A stretch of 64,000 nt of DNA from Parachlamydiales bacterium (GTDB lineage Bacteria > Chlamydiota > Chlamydiia > Chlamydiales > Parachlamydiaceae), in assembly GCA_020051075.1 (NCBI GenBank), contig JAGVJP010000062.1:1-64000 (forward strand). Reading direction: 5' to 3'. Positions 54,372 through 63,339 of the stretch are shown here, in pieces (the first letter of the stretch is position 1; the number at the start of each line of letters is the position of its first letter). Under the pieces are notes generated by a model, which was given only the letters and a program-made list of their open reading frames with translations, made no database searches and was not told the DNA's origin. The position numbers and the translations under genes are program-made.

Positions 54372-56444
54372 ATGAAGCAAAAAATCCTTATCACCTCTGC
54401 TCTACCCTATGCCAATGGCCCGCTTCATTTTGGACATATTGCGGGTGCCTATCTTCCTGCTGATTGCTACGCCCGTTTTCAACGTCTCATGCAAAACGAT
54501 GTTCTCTACATCTGCGGGTCCGATGAATTCGGCGTTGCCATCACGATGAGTGCTGAGTTGGCGGGGAGGGATCCAAAATCCCATGTCGACATCTTCCACC
54601 AGATTAACCGCCAATTCTTCGATGTTTTACAGATCTCATTCGACCACTATTCCCGCACCACCTGGAAGGGGCATGTCGAGACCACCCAGCAATATTTTCT
54701 TGATCTCATCGCGAACGGCTACATTGAAGAGCGGACCACAGAGCAGCTTTACTCCGAAGCCGATGATAAATTTTTAGCTGACCGCTATGTGACGGGAACC
54801 TGCCCTCGGTGCGGCTATGAAGATGCCCGAGGAGATGAGTGCACCCGCTGCGGGGCTAGCTATGAAGCGACAGATCTGAAAAACCCGCTTTCGAAAATCA
54901 CCAAGGCGCCTCTTGTGCGCCGTCCAACCAAACATTGGTTTCTCCTGCTCGAACAATTTAAGGAAAAGCTTAAGAACTGGATCGACACAAAGGACTGGAA
55001 GCAGAACGTCACCCATTTCATCAAAGACTATATCGACCACATGCATGCCAGGGCGATCACCCGCGATTCTACATGGGGGATTCCTATTCCCTTGCCTTGG
55101 ACAGAAGGCAAAGTGCCCTATGTCTGGTTTGATGCCCCCATCGGCTATATCTCAGCGACGAAAGAATGGGCATTGTCGATACAGCAGCCTGACCGATGGA
55201 AAGAGTATTGGTGTGACCCTGAGACAAAACTTGTGCAATTCATCGGGAAAGACAACATCCCTTTCCATGCTTCGATATTCCCAGCGATGACGATGGGGCA
55301 AAACCAGCCCTATAAACTCGTTGACGAACTTCCGGCAAATGAATTCTATAACTTGGAAGGGAGGCAGTTTAGCAAATCGGATGGATGGACGATCGACTTA
55401 GACCATTTCTTTGAGAATTTCACGAGCGACCAGATACGTTTTGTGATCGGATCTAACGCCCCTGAAACTTCTGACAGCGAATTCACGTGGAAAGATTTTC
55501 AAAATCGATGCAATAGCGAACTGTTAGGGAAATATGGAAACCTCGTCAACCGCATTTTGACTTTCATTGTGAGTCGTTGCGAGGGGAAAAATCCTCCACC
55601 AGGAGACTTAGAGGCTGTTGACGTTGAATTCCTTCAAAATATCCAGATCCTTGCGGATCAGGCAGCGGAAAGTTACCAACACTTCAAAGTGAGGCGCGCG
55701 AGCAGCGTCGTCATGGAACTTGCTCAGCTGGGCAATGTCTACTTCGACCAGAAGCGGCCATGGGCTGATGCCAAAGATCCTGCAACACTAGGGAGGATGA
55801 ATGCGACGTTGAATTGCTGTCTTCAGTGTTTGAAGACATTGGCGTTGGTCTCTTTTCCGATTATCCCAGCAACAGCGGAGAAAGTTTGGCGGATGCTCGG
55901 ATTCAAAGGGTCCATGCAGGAGCTCGGCTGGAAAACAATCTCCAGTGAAAACATCCCTGCAGGGCAGCCGATTCAACATCCAGAAATCCTTTTTAAGAAA
56001 GTAGAAGATGAACAAATTTCCATTGAAACGGAGAGGCTGCACAGTTTGCTCGTTTCAAAACAACAGTCAACGTCTAAAGAGCAAGAGAAAGGATCTGGCA
56101 AAGCGGCGATTCCTCCTCTGAAATCTTCGGTTGCGATAGGAGAGTTTCAGGCACTCGATCTCAGAGTCGCGACGATCTTAAAAGCGGAGCCTGTTCCCAA
56201 AAGCAAGAAGTTGCTCCGGTTGGAAGTCGATATCGGCTTAGAAACACGGACAATCGTTGCAGGGATCGCCGCAAGCTATTCTCCTGAGAGGTTGATTGGT
56301 AAGAAAATCGTCGTTGTCGCTAACCTCCAGCCAGCGACTATCATGGGAATTGAAAGCCAAGGGATGGTCTTAGCAGCCAAGTCGGGAGATCTCTGTGAAG
56401 TGCTCTCTCCAACTGAGGCATCTTGTGGATCTGTCGTCAGCTAG
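54372..56444 (+). CDS. metG: Methionyl-tRNA synthetase
   Basis: 690 residues. Class I motifs: HFGH at residues 19-22 (HIGH), FSKS in GRQFSKSDGW (KMSKS). A zinc knuckle CPRCGYEDARGDECTRCG lies near 143-160. The anticodon-binding helical domain follows, then a C-terminal EMAP II-like tRNA-binding domain (LDLRVATILKAEPVPKSKKL) as in long MetG dimers. End of the block shared with Chlamydia (CT022-CT032). Confidence 0.96.
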   Translation: MKQKILITSALPYANGPLHFGHIAGAYLPADCYARFQRLMQNDVLYICGSDEFGVAITMSAELAGRDPKSHVDIFHQINRQFFDVLQISFDHYSRTTWKGHVETTQQYFLDLIANGYIEERTTEQLYSEADDKFLADRYVTGTCPRCGYEDARGDECTRCGASYEATDLKNPLSKITKAPLVRRPTKHWFLLLEQFKEKLKNWIDTKDWKQNVTHFIKDYIDHMHARAITRDSTWGIPIPLPWTEGKVPYVWFDAPIGYISATKEWALSIQQPDRWKEYWCDPETKLVQFIGKDNIPFHASIFPAMTMGQNQPYKLVDELPANEFYNLEGRQFSKSDGWTIDLDHFFENFTSDQIRFVIGSNAPETSDSEFTWKDFQNRCNSELLGKYGNLVNRILTFIVSRCEGKNPPPGDLEAVDVEFLQNIQILADQAAESYQHFKVRRASSVVMELAQLGNVYFDQKRPWADAKDPATLGRMNATLNCCLQCLKTLALVSFPIIPATAEKVWRMLGFKGSMQELGWKTISSENIPAGQPIQHPEILFKKVEDEQISIETERLHSLLVSKQQSTSKEQEKGSGKAAIPPLKSSVAIGEFQALDLRVATILKAEPVPKSKKLLRLEVDIGLETRTIVAGIAASYSPERLIGKKIVVVANLQPATIMGIESQGMVLAAKSGDLCEVLSPTEASCGSVVS

Positions 56445-56447
56445 GAT

Positions 56448-56593
56448 CATGGACATGGACGGGTATGGACATTATGGACAGAAATGGACTTTATGGACAT
56501 ATTGCTATAGATGTCAATTGCGATTTAGCAATTCGTCCATATCTGTCCATAAAGTCCATAATGTCCATACCCGTCCATAAAGTCCATAATCTA
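56448..56593. repeat. TGGACATTATGGAC-module palindrome (module E), copy 2
   Basis: The left arm has CATGGACATGGACGGG, TATGGACATTATGGACAG and AATGGACTTTATGGAC; the right arm mirrors these as GTCCATAAAGTCCATAA and TGTCCATACCCGTCCAT. It starts immediately after the metG stop. Unlike the copy at 44615 it lacks the module A outer arms. Confidence 0.85.
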
Positions 56594-56682
56594 TTACAAT
56601 AAATTATTATTCATTGCTTAATATAAAATTAACAACGATATGATACAATCCTATTAATAAATATTAATATAGGTTTGTTGTT

Positions 56683-58377
56683 GTGGATTATTCTAGATTA
56701 GAACCGTTGGTTAAAGATTATTATTCAGTACAGGGGGAATTATTTCATTTAGACAGGGCTGAAGGAGTATTGAGAACAAATTTAGCATCAGTGGATTCCC
56801 GTTTGGCAAATTACCATGAAAGATTTACAGAGGTTTGCGATCGAATCTACACTACTGAAAAAAAGATCAAAAAAATAGGGAAACATGGAATTGCACCTCA
56901 AATTGCTCATCAATTTATGTCTTTGTTGAAGCAAGAGAGCAGCATTCCAAATGATCGACAGATGTTGGCTCAACTTAAACAAGAAAAAATACGTTTAGAT
57001 CGCCGATTCGATCATGTCGGACAGCAGTTCTCACAATTAAGAGCTGATCTTTCTCGATTAGAAGAAGATAGGGCACGGCTTCAATTTATCGGAACAGATC
57101 TGGAAAGAAGGATTGGAGAAGTGCTGAGGATACCCGTAAGGGGCCAAGGCTCAACTGCATTACAACGTTCTATCCTCCATAAAATTTTCCCTGCTACGCA
57201 TTTCTATGCTAAAGATCGTCTTGAGGGTCTAGTTCCTCCAGAGGGAGAAATAGATATATTCACTTATGCTCAGCTGTTAGTGAGAAATGATCGAGTGTTG
57301 GTTTGGAGGGATAATTCTATTGATAGTCGCAATTTTAATACAGAAGCCAGATTGAACCGCGCTGAGAGAATTGGCATTTATACAGAAGATCATGTCAGGT
57401 TAGACGGCTGCATCGTCTACGCCAATCCGAGCGAGCGAGACATCAGCCAAAAGAAAATGATGGTCATGGTCCAAGGGAATATGGGATCATGGCAAAGCGG
57501 CTATGCACATGCTCAACTGATGGCTCAAAAATATGATTGCAATGTTCTGATCTACAACTCACGCGGGATTGGAGAGAGCTCGGGAAAGATTCAGCGTCTA
57601 CATGAAGCGGTCATTGATTGTCGAGCTGCTATTTCGTTTGCTTTGACAAATGCTTGCCAAGGAGATCCGAAGAGATTAGCTGTTTATGGACATTCGCTAG
57701 GCGGGGGGATCACAGCAAAAGCTTTGGAAGAGATGATTATCGACCACACAATTCAAGAAGGGGGAATAGGATTATACATTAATCACCACTCATTTTCCTC
57801 TTTATCAGGAGTCGTAAAAAATGTTCGTCGTCATACATCATTCTTAGGCGGAGTCGTTCGATGTCTGATAAGCACGGTTGGCCATACGAACTTAAAGGCA
57901 AAAACTTCACTCCTTCGAACCCGTTTGGCTGATTCTGTTGTCGTTGCGGGTGCAGAAAACGATGAGGTCATTCGCCGGGCAGCTCAATTGGGGCATCGTC
58001 TTCAAGAGAGCCGGAGACCTATTGCCAACAATGTCCTTTATGTCACGCCTCCGTATGACCATCACGCGGAAATTGAATACCTAGTAGAACATGTACCAGG
58101 ACGAGTGTTGGTTGACAGAATGACTGCTTCTTCTAACACTGTATGGAATTGCTCTTCATCATCATCATCATCATCATCATCTAGTTCCCCAAGTGTTGCC
58201 ACTAGCTCTCTGATCGGAGTGATTGACGTTTCTGACTCTGCATCGGGCAGCTCGAATGATGAGAGCTTATCAGAAGAATCATTAGAAACCACAGAATTAG
58301 GACCGCGCGAAGTTAGCCAAAAAGATATCCAGCTTGAAGAATATCATCGCGCCATCCTCCATTGGGCTCAGGCTTAA
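56683..58377 (+). CDS. Coiled-coil protein with alpha/beta hydrolase domain (chlamydial DUF818-like)
   Basis: 564 residues from GTG 56683. Residues 1-160 are a charged helical/coiled-coil region. From ~250 an alpha/beta hydrolase: VMVQGNMGSWQSGYA, NVLIYNSRGIGESSG (oxyanion region), nucleophile elbow YGHSLGGGITA, acid VVAGAENDEV and a His in PYDHHAEIEYL, so the triad looks intact. This matches the chlamydial CHLPS/DUF818 hydrolases. The C-terminus has a serine run encoded by about nine TCA repeats (near 58154-58182), then an acidic tail. No signal peptide; a secreted effector is possible. Substrate unknown. Confidence 0.8.
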   Translation: MDYSRLEPLVKDYYSVQGELFHLDRAEGVLRTNLASVDSRLANYHERFTEVCDRIYTTEKKIKKIGKHGIAPQIAHQFMSLLKQESSIPNDRQMLAQLKQEKIRLDRRFDHVGQQFSQLRADLSRLEEDRARLQFIGTDLERRIGEVLRIPVRGQGSTALQRSILHKIFPATHFYAKDRLEGLVPPEGEIDIFTYAQLLVRNDRVLVWRDNSIDSRNFNTEARLNRAERIGIYTEDHVRLDGCIVYANPSERDISQKKMMVMVQGNMGSWQSGYAHAQLMAQKYDCNVLIYNSRGIGESSGKIQRLHEAVIDCRAAISFALTNACQGDPKRLAVYGHSLGGGITAKALEEMIIDHTIQEGGIGLYINHHSFSSLSGVVKNVRRHTSFLGGVVRCLISTVGHTNLKAKTSLLRTRLADSVVVAGAENDEVIRRAAQLGHRLQESRRPIANNVLYVTPPYDHHAEIEYLVEHVPGRVLVDRMTASSNTVWNCSSSSSSSSSSSSPSVATSSLIGVIDVSDSASGSSNDESLSEESLETTELGPREVSQKDIQLEEYHRAILHWAQA

Positions 58378-58385
58378 CTGTTCAC

Positions 58386-58514
58386 GCAGGATGGGAAGGA
58401 TAAGAGGGATGGCAGGAAATGGCTCTGGCAGTGTTACTTTTTTGAAATGAGAGACGACGTCGCTTGGGGTCTCCAAAGTTAGTTGCTTGACGAAGTTATG
58501 AAAATAACCGCCAT
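58386..58514. repeat. Direct-repeat half-element upstream of the PP2C operon (modules F and J)
   Basis: CAGGATGGGAAGGATAAGAG leads into a ~100-bp stretch (ACTTTTTTGAAATGAGAGAC, GACGTCGCTTGGG, CCAAAGTTAGTTGC, GACGAAGTTATGAAAATA) nearly identical to 63121-63240. It has no mirrored arm here. It ends 7 nt before the promoter at 58521. Confidence 0.8.
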
Positions 58515-58520
58515 TTTTTA

Positions 58521-58549
58521 TTGAATGAAAATGTTTTGTCCTGTATGTT
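58521..58549 (+). promoter_or_regulatory. Predicted promoter of the PP2C operon
   Basis: TTGAAT (58521-58526), 17-nt spacer, TATGTT (58544-58549). These are the same hexamers and spacing as the promoter at 63340. The TTG that would start a longer frame is the -35 box, which argues for the ATG at 58587. Confidence 0.6.
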
Positions 58550-58586
58550 TATTATTACTTTTAAACAGGACAAAAGAATTTTCATT

Positions 58587-59984
58587 ATGAATAATATTAG
58601 TCAGGTGTCTCCATCCAATTTTTCAACTTTAGTGAGAGGGGGCTTTAGCAGGTTATCCAACCGGTACGTTCTCGCTGCAATCGCAGCTCTCGCATTAGTT
58701 GCAGTCGCATACATTGCTCTTCGCACCTTCGCTCCAAATGCGTTGAGCCGCTTTTCACTTAGATTTCAACAAACTCCAAACACAACGCCAATTTCAACCC
58801 CAAACACAACGCCAATTTCAACCCCAAACCCAACTCCAATGGCAAATCCAACTCCAAAATCAGCGGATGAGGGACGATCTGAAGCGCTTTTGGCAGATTT
58901 GCTCTCCACAACTCTTTTAAAAAATGACAATGAAAAGCTGAAGCTGATTAATCAAGCTCGTGCTTTTGCGGCTACTGTTCGACAAGAATCTAATCTGGAT
59001 GCAAGATTACCCTTGATTATTGGGACTGTCCCTGAAATAACAGCGCCAGAAAATGGGGATTGGCTTTCCCTAACCGTGAGGGTTATGAGTGGATGGTCAA
59101 GTCGTGATAAAGACACCACAATTGAGGTAGAATCAGGGAATGCGGGTCGCCATCCGGTTCAGTTTGCGAGTTCTGAGGGTCCAAGAGATGAGATGGAAGA
59201 TGAGCATATTGCTGCAACTCTACAGTATCCAGCTGCCACTGATCCAATTGGATTGGTGGGAGTCTTTGACGGGCACGGAGGAGCTCAGGCTTCTAAGTTC
59301 ATGAAGGATCATATCGAGGAATATTTATCACAGGAAATTCAGGCGAATGTTGCGGCTTCTCCGTTAGATAACGAAGATGATCTCTATGCGGGTTGTATCT
59401 TAGCTCTTCATAACGCCTTTTTAAAAATCGACGAAGCATTTTCAAAAGAAATAGATCCCAAATTCAAAGATCCACTTTCAGGTGGTACTACAGCTATCGT
59501 TGGGTTGATTGTTCACGATAAAGTGATTGTGGCCAACCTCGGCGATTGCAGAGCCATCTTAATCAGACATGGTCAGCCGATTCCAATGACTGTAGACGCA
59601 GAACCACACATTCAGAGATATCTTCAACAGGTTGAGGCTTTAGGTGGATCCGTCAGAAATGGGCGCATTTTTGGGTTAGCTACCCCTGCAGCGATCGGAG
59701 ACCATAACATCTCTTATGGAAATGCTGGTCGGAAATGTATCATTAACGTCCCTGAAATCTCAATATTCGATTACGAGCCAGGTGATAAAATTGTGATGGC
59801 CTGTGACGGATTGTGGGATGCATTATCTTCCAATAAGGTTGCTGAAACCATCACAAAAAGACCCGGATCGGACGTGGTTCCAGCAGACATCAGCGATGCG
59901 GTTCTCCTGACGAGACAAGCGCTCCTGACACCTGGACAAAATGATAATGTGACCGTAGCGATCGTTGATTTGATTCAAAGATAA
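58587..59984 (+). CDS. Membrane-anchored PP2C-type protein phosphatase, first copy
   Basis: 465 residues. One membrane segment (about 28-47) and a Thr/Pro-rich linker with repeated TPISTPN precede a PPM/PP2C catalytic domain (about 185-465). Motifs: RDEMEDEH, FDGHGGAQ (metal-binding Asp/Gly), SGGTTAIVG, ANLGDCRAIL, CDGLWDAL and NDNVTVAIVDL, so the metal-binding aspartates are present. It dephosphorylates Ser/Thr; PknD is the obvious counter-enzyme in the window. Tandem paralogue of the next gene, 6 nt apart, one operon. Confidence 0.92.
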   Translation: MNNISQVSPSNFSTLVRGGFSRLSNRYVLAAIAALALVAVAYIALRTFAPNALSRFSLRFQQTPNTTPISTPNTTPISTPNPTPMANPTPKSADEGRSEALLADLLSTTLLKNDNEKLKLINQARAFAATVRQESNLDARLPLIIGTVPEITAPENGDWLSLTVRVMSGWSSRDKDTTIEVESGNAGRHPVQFASSEGPRDEMEDEHIAATLQYPAATDPIGLVGVFDGHGGAQASKFMKDHIEEYLSQEIQANVAASPLDNEDDLYAGCILALHNAFLKIDEAFSKEIDPKFKDPLSGGTTAIVGLIVHDKVIVANLGDCRAILIRHGQPIPMTVDAEPHIQRYLQQVEALGGSVRNGRIFGLATPAAIGDHNISYGNAGRKCIINVPEISIFDYEPGDKIVMACDGLWDALSSNKVAETITKRPGSDVVPADISDAVLLTRQALLTPGQNDNVTVAIVDLIQR

Positions 59985-59990
59985 ATCTTC

Positions 59991-61409
59991 GTGAATAGCA
60001 TTCATCAATTATCTCAGTCAGATTCATTCAATTTAATGAATAGATGGTTTAATCATTTATCAAACCAGTATATTCTTGTTGCAGTCACAGCGATCGTCAT
60101 GTTAGCTTTAGCTTTCATGACGATTCGTTCTTATGCTCCACATACGTTGAGTTGCTTTTCCTCTCGACTTCAACAAACTCCCACACCTTCGCCTTTCTCG
60201 ATTCCACCCTCGCCAACCTCGACTTCAACATCGGCATTGCCATCCAGTTCAGCAGCAGGGGAAGCTGATTTTCAGCAAGATCCCCGCTCTCAAGCACTTT
60301 TGGCAGAGTTGAAGCCGAGCGCTCTACTGTCAACTCCTGGTGGAGCAGTAAATCTAATCAGGGAAGCGGAAACGTTTCTTTTGACAGTACAAAAAGAATC
60401 AGACCTCGACGCCAGACCAGACTGGGTTCGTGGAGCGGTCCCAGCGATAGCACGGCCAGAAGATGGTGACTGGCTTTCTCTTATTTTGCCTATAGAATAT
60501 CCTTGGACTACTGTGGAGAAACTCGTTCCCATCCTAGAAGAATCAGGGCGTGATGTGGTCGGGTATGCTGTCCAGTTTGCTAGTGCAGAGGGGCCAAGGA
60601 GTGCAATGGAGGATGAGCATATTGCTGCCACACTCAGACATCCTGGCGTGGTTGATGCGATTGGCTTGGTGGGTGTGTTTGATGGGCATGGAGGTTCAAA
60701 AGCGTCCGAATTCGTTAAGGAAAATATTGTCGCCTATCTATCAAGGGAATTTCAAGCCAATGCAGAGTCTGCTTCAATGCAATCTAATGAACAGATCTAT
60801 GCGAGTTGCATCTTGGCCCTTAATAACGCCTTTATCAAACTCGATGAGGCATTTTCAAGAGAAATCGAACCTCTTTTTAATGCTCCCTATGCAGATGGCA
60901 CGACAGCAATCGTTGGATTGATTGTTCACGATAAAGTCATTGTGGCCAATCTTGGCGATAGCAGAGCGATAGTCATCAGAAATGGCCAGCCGATTCCAAT
61001 GAGTGTGGACGCCGAACCAACGATCGCACGCTATGGCGATCAGGTGCGGGCACTGGGAGGCGTTGTCGAAGAGAATCGCGTTCTTGGGATTGCGACTCCA
61101 GCGGCCATAGGGGATCATTATATTGTCCCTAGGGAAAATTCTATTGCTGGTCGAAAATGCCTGATTAACATCCCTGAAATCACTATTTTCGATTATCAAT
61201 CGGGCGATAAAATTGTGATGGCCTGCGACGGATTGTGGGATGCATTATCTTCAAATATGGTCGCTGAAGTAATCACACAAAGACCGGGGCTGGACGTGGT
61301 TCCAGCAGAAATCAGCGATGCTGTTCTCTTGACGAGGCAGGCGCTCATGACTCCTGGTCAATATGACAATGTGACCGTTGCAATCGTTGATTTGTCAGCT
61401 TCATCCTAA
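59991..61409 (+). CDS. Membrane-anchored PP2C-type protein phosphatase, second copy
   Basis: 472 residues from GTG 59991; the alignment with the first copy from residue 1 (MNSIHQLSQSDSF against MNNISQVSPSNFS) supports this start. Membrane segment at about 27-48, Pro/Ser/Thr linker with different repeat content, then all PP2C motifs: RSAMEDEH, FDGHGGSK, DGTTAIVG, NLGDSRAIV, CDGLWDAL, DNVTVAIVD. The catalytic parts are very similar while the linkers have diverged, indicating a tandem duplication that kept both enzymes active. Confidence 0.92.
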   Translation: MNSIHQLSQSDSFNLMNRWFNHLSNQYILVAVTAIVMLALAFMTIRSYAPHTLSCFSSRLQQTPTPSPFSIPPSPTSTSTSALPSSSAAGEADFQQDPRSQALLAELKPSALLSTPGGAVNLIREAETFLLTVQKESDLDARPDWVRGAVPAIARPEDGDWLSLILPIEYPWTTVEKLVPILEESGRDVVGYAVQFASAEGPRSAMEDEHIAATLRHPGVVDAIGLVGVFDGHGGSKASEFVKENIVAYLSREFQANAESASMQSNEQIYASCILALNNAFIKLDEAFSREIEPLFNAPYADGTTAIVGLIVHDKVIVANLGDSRAIVIRNGQPIPMSVDAEPTIARYGDQVRALGGVVEENRVLGIATPAAIGDHYIVPRENSIAGRKCLINIPEITIFDYQSGDKIVMACDGLWDALSSNMVAEVITQRPGLDVVPAEISDAVLLTRQALMTPGQYDNVTVAIVDLSASS

Positions 61410-61531
61410 CATCGCAATAAATGGAACTCCCTTTTGATGAGTGAGACTCTTTTATCCCTTGATTTTATTGTTCTTTTTTATAAAAATAGGACATTTCATG
61501 AAGAGAAACCCCTGAAAGTAAGGAATGACCT

Positions 61532-61765
61532 ATGACTCTTGAACAAGAAGTAATTGATATTGTCGTTGAGCAGCTTGGCGTTGACAAAGACGATGTGACA
61601 GCAGAAAAATCGTTTGTCGAAGACCTCAATGCAGATTCGTTAGATTTAACGGAGCTTATCATGACTTTTGAGGAGCGCTTTGGATGCGAAATCTCTCAAG
61701 ATGAGGCTGAAAAGTTGAAGACAGTCCGAGACGTCATCAACTACCTCGAAAAACAGAAGGGATAA
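61532..61765 (+). CDS. acpP: Acyl carrier protein
   Basis: 77 residues, standard length. [13 protein letters not shown] carries the phosphopantetheine attachment Ser36 (DSL motif). AAGGA precedes the ATG. It carries growing acyl chains in type II fatty acid synthesis, drawing on malonyl units from AccB/AccC elsewhere in the window. Confidence 0.96.
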   Translation: MTLEQEVIDIVVEQLGVDKDDVTAEKSFVEDLNADSLDLTELIMTFEERFGCEISQDEAEKLKTVRDVINYLEKQKG

Positions 61766-61784
61766 CACCCAAGCCTGGGACATA

Positions 61785-61950
61785 GTTCATAGAAAAGCGA
61801 AAGAGGACTTTCGCACTCCAAACGCTTCGCGCTAGCAATTTTTGTGCCTCGCAAAGCATTTGGAGCGCGAAAGTCCTCTTTCGCTTTTCTATGAACTATA
61901 CTGACAATAACCTGTAAGTAGATAAGCATCTGTTTTTGGCGATAGCATGC
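61785..61950. repeat. Near-perfect module C hairpin plus module B tail
   Basis: The arms 61785-61832 and 61850-61897 share AGTTCATAGAAAAGCGAAAG, AGGACTTTCGC and CTCCAAACGCTTCGCG with few mismatches, around a ~17-nt loop. A single-sided module B (AACCTGTAAGTAGATAAGC, GGCGATAGC) follows. It sits downstream of acpP. Confidence 0.85.
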
Positions 61951-62062
61951 GCGCTCAGGCAGAATTTTAGCAGGGTTGTGTTACTTAAGTTTATCCTTCC
62001 TTCGATTATGGATAGTTTAAACGGGAACGACTTGATCGCTAATCATGGAAAATTTATTTTAG

Positions 62063-62091
62063 TTTAATAAAAACCTTTTTTCTGTTAGATT
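62063..62091 (+). promoter_or_regulatory. Predicted promoter for the first three-pass membrane gene
   Basis: TTTAAT (62063-62068), 17-nt spacer, TAGATT (62086-62091); the segment TTTTTTCTGTTA around the -10 is shared with the paralogue's promoter at 63340. Confidence 0.35.
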
Positions 62092-62123
62092 GCATAATGA
62101 ATTAATCTAAATTGGAGGTTCTT

Positions 62124-62789
62124 ATGTCTATCCCAGGTATTGTTGGCCAAAGTGTCTTAACCCAAGCAACGACTCGATTCGTACAGATTACGGCAGGATT
62201 GAGAGGCCGTTTAATCAGTGTCTTTCAAAACAGATCTATTGCAGCGGCAACATTGTGCGTGACGGTGCTTGTTCTGATTAGTGCGATTAATAAAGTTTGT
62301 CCAAAAATATTTGAATCAAAACTCGTAAAAAATTTCAGTGCTAGGGTCTTTGAGAAAAGGTCAGAAAAATATGATTCTTGTAGACATGGCATCGCATGGA
62401 TGTCTGCCAGTATCATAATGATTGTTGGAACGCTTGCTCTTTCAAAGCTTCTTCAGCTTCCTTTCTCTCGTGGAACAACATTAGCAGTGGCAGGTTGGAC
62501 TTTATTTAGTCATGTGATCTACGTCGCATATTTAAAAATTGATCGAGACCATTCTGACGACAGCGACGACGAAGAAATACACTACGCTGTTAAAGCACCA
62601 TCAGATTCTTACGTCGAAACCCGTAGCTATTCTGATTCTGAATCGGATTCTGATGACGACGACGGAGTTACAGAGCCGCCTCGCCGCCGAGAGCCTCCTA
62701 CCGTTCAACCAACGGTAAACGAGGGCTTCATAACAAACCTCCTTGGAAGACTAAATACAACAGAGCACTCTTCAGGTGTAACTGGTTAG
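62124..62789 (+). CDS. Three-pass Inc-like membrane protein with acidic tail, first copy
   Basis: 221 residues from ATG 62124; the TTG at 62112 sits in the TTGGAGG ribosome binding site. Hydrophobic segments: IAAATLCVTVLVLISAI, IAWMSASIIMIVGTLAL and TLAVAGWTLFSHVIYVAYL. Residues ~155-200 are Asp/Ser/Glu-rich, then Pro/Arg-rich and a short helix (GFITNLLGRL). It is paralogous to 63401-63970 over the first ~145 residues. Domain layout and location suggest an inclusion-membrane or envelope protein; no known family. Confidence 0.8.
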   Translation: MSIPGIVGQSVLTQATTRFVQITAGLRGRLISVFQNRSIAAATLCVTVLVLISAINKVCPKIFESKLVKNFSARVFEKRSEKYDSCRHGIAWMSASIIMIVGTLALSKLLQLPFSRGTTLAVAGWTLFSHVIYVAYLKIDRDHSDDSDDEEIHYAVKAPSDSYVETRSYSDSESDSDDDDGVTEPPRRREPPTVQPTVNEGFITNLLGRLNTTEHSSGVTG

Positions 62790-62835
62790 TCACTTAGAAT
62801 TCTTGTTCTAGAGTCCGCTACCAAGGGATTTCACT

Positions 62836-62925
62836 GAAAAGCGAAAGAAGACTTTCGCACTTCTAAACGCTTCGCGAAGCCTTAAGAAATTTTGGCTTCC
62901 CGAAGCGTTTTTGCTTTGGATGCTG
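62836..62925. repeat. Truncated module C hairpin
   Basis: AAAAGCGAAAGAAGACTTTC, then AAACGCTTCGCGAAGCC, a short loop and GGCTTCCCGAAGCG: a degraded relative of the CTCCAAACGCTTCGCG hairpin. Confidence 0.65.
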
Positions 62926-62934
62926 TTCTCTGTC

Positions 62935-63240
62935 AGATTTTCGGGCTATTTTCATAACTTCGTCAAGCCACTAACCCCTGAATAACAAACTATCCTACCC
63001 CATCTTTCCTATTCTCCCTATCCTGTAAAAATTGACAGGATGGGAAGGATAAAAAGGATGACGGTGCGTTAGATATTTGCCCTATCTTTCCTATTCTCCC
63101 TATCCTGTAAAAATTGACAGGATGGGAAGGATAAGAGGGATGAAACGGCTCTGGCAGCGTTACTTTTTTGAAATGAGAGACGACGTCGCTTGGGTTTCCA
63201 AAGTTAGTTGCCTGACGAAGTTATGAAAATAGCCGATTTT
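62935..63240. repeat. Composite palindrome with module J arms and duplicated AGGAT hairpins
   Basis: Outer arms are GGCTATTTTCATAACTTCG with GTCAAGCCACTAAC (left) and GTTAGTTGCCTGACGAAG with TTATGAAAATAGCCG (right). Inside, a family-F hairpin (CTCCCTATCCTGTAAAAATT/GACAGGATGGGAAGGAT) occurs twice in tandem (about 63003-63055 and 63082-63135). The right third is the same sequence as 58386-58514. The 62790-63400 gap contains no gene. Confidence 0.85.
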
Positions 63241-63339
63241 CGTTACCTCTAATCTTGTTTGTCCCTTAGAGCCGGCTTAATTTGTTGGATGATTGAGTTG
63301 ATTATTAAATAAAATAAAATGTATTTTAAAATTATTTTC

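Noticed and set aside
58521-58586. N-terminal extension of the first PP2C from a TTG
   Set aside because: The TTG is the -35 box of a good promoter, and the paralogue aligns from the ATG at 58587.
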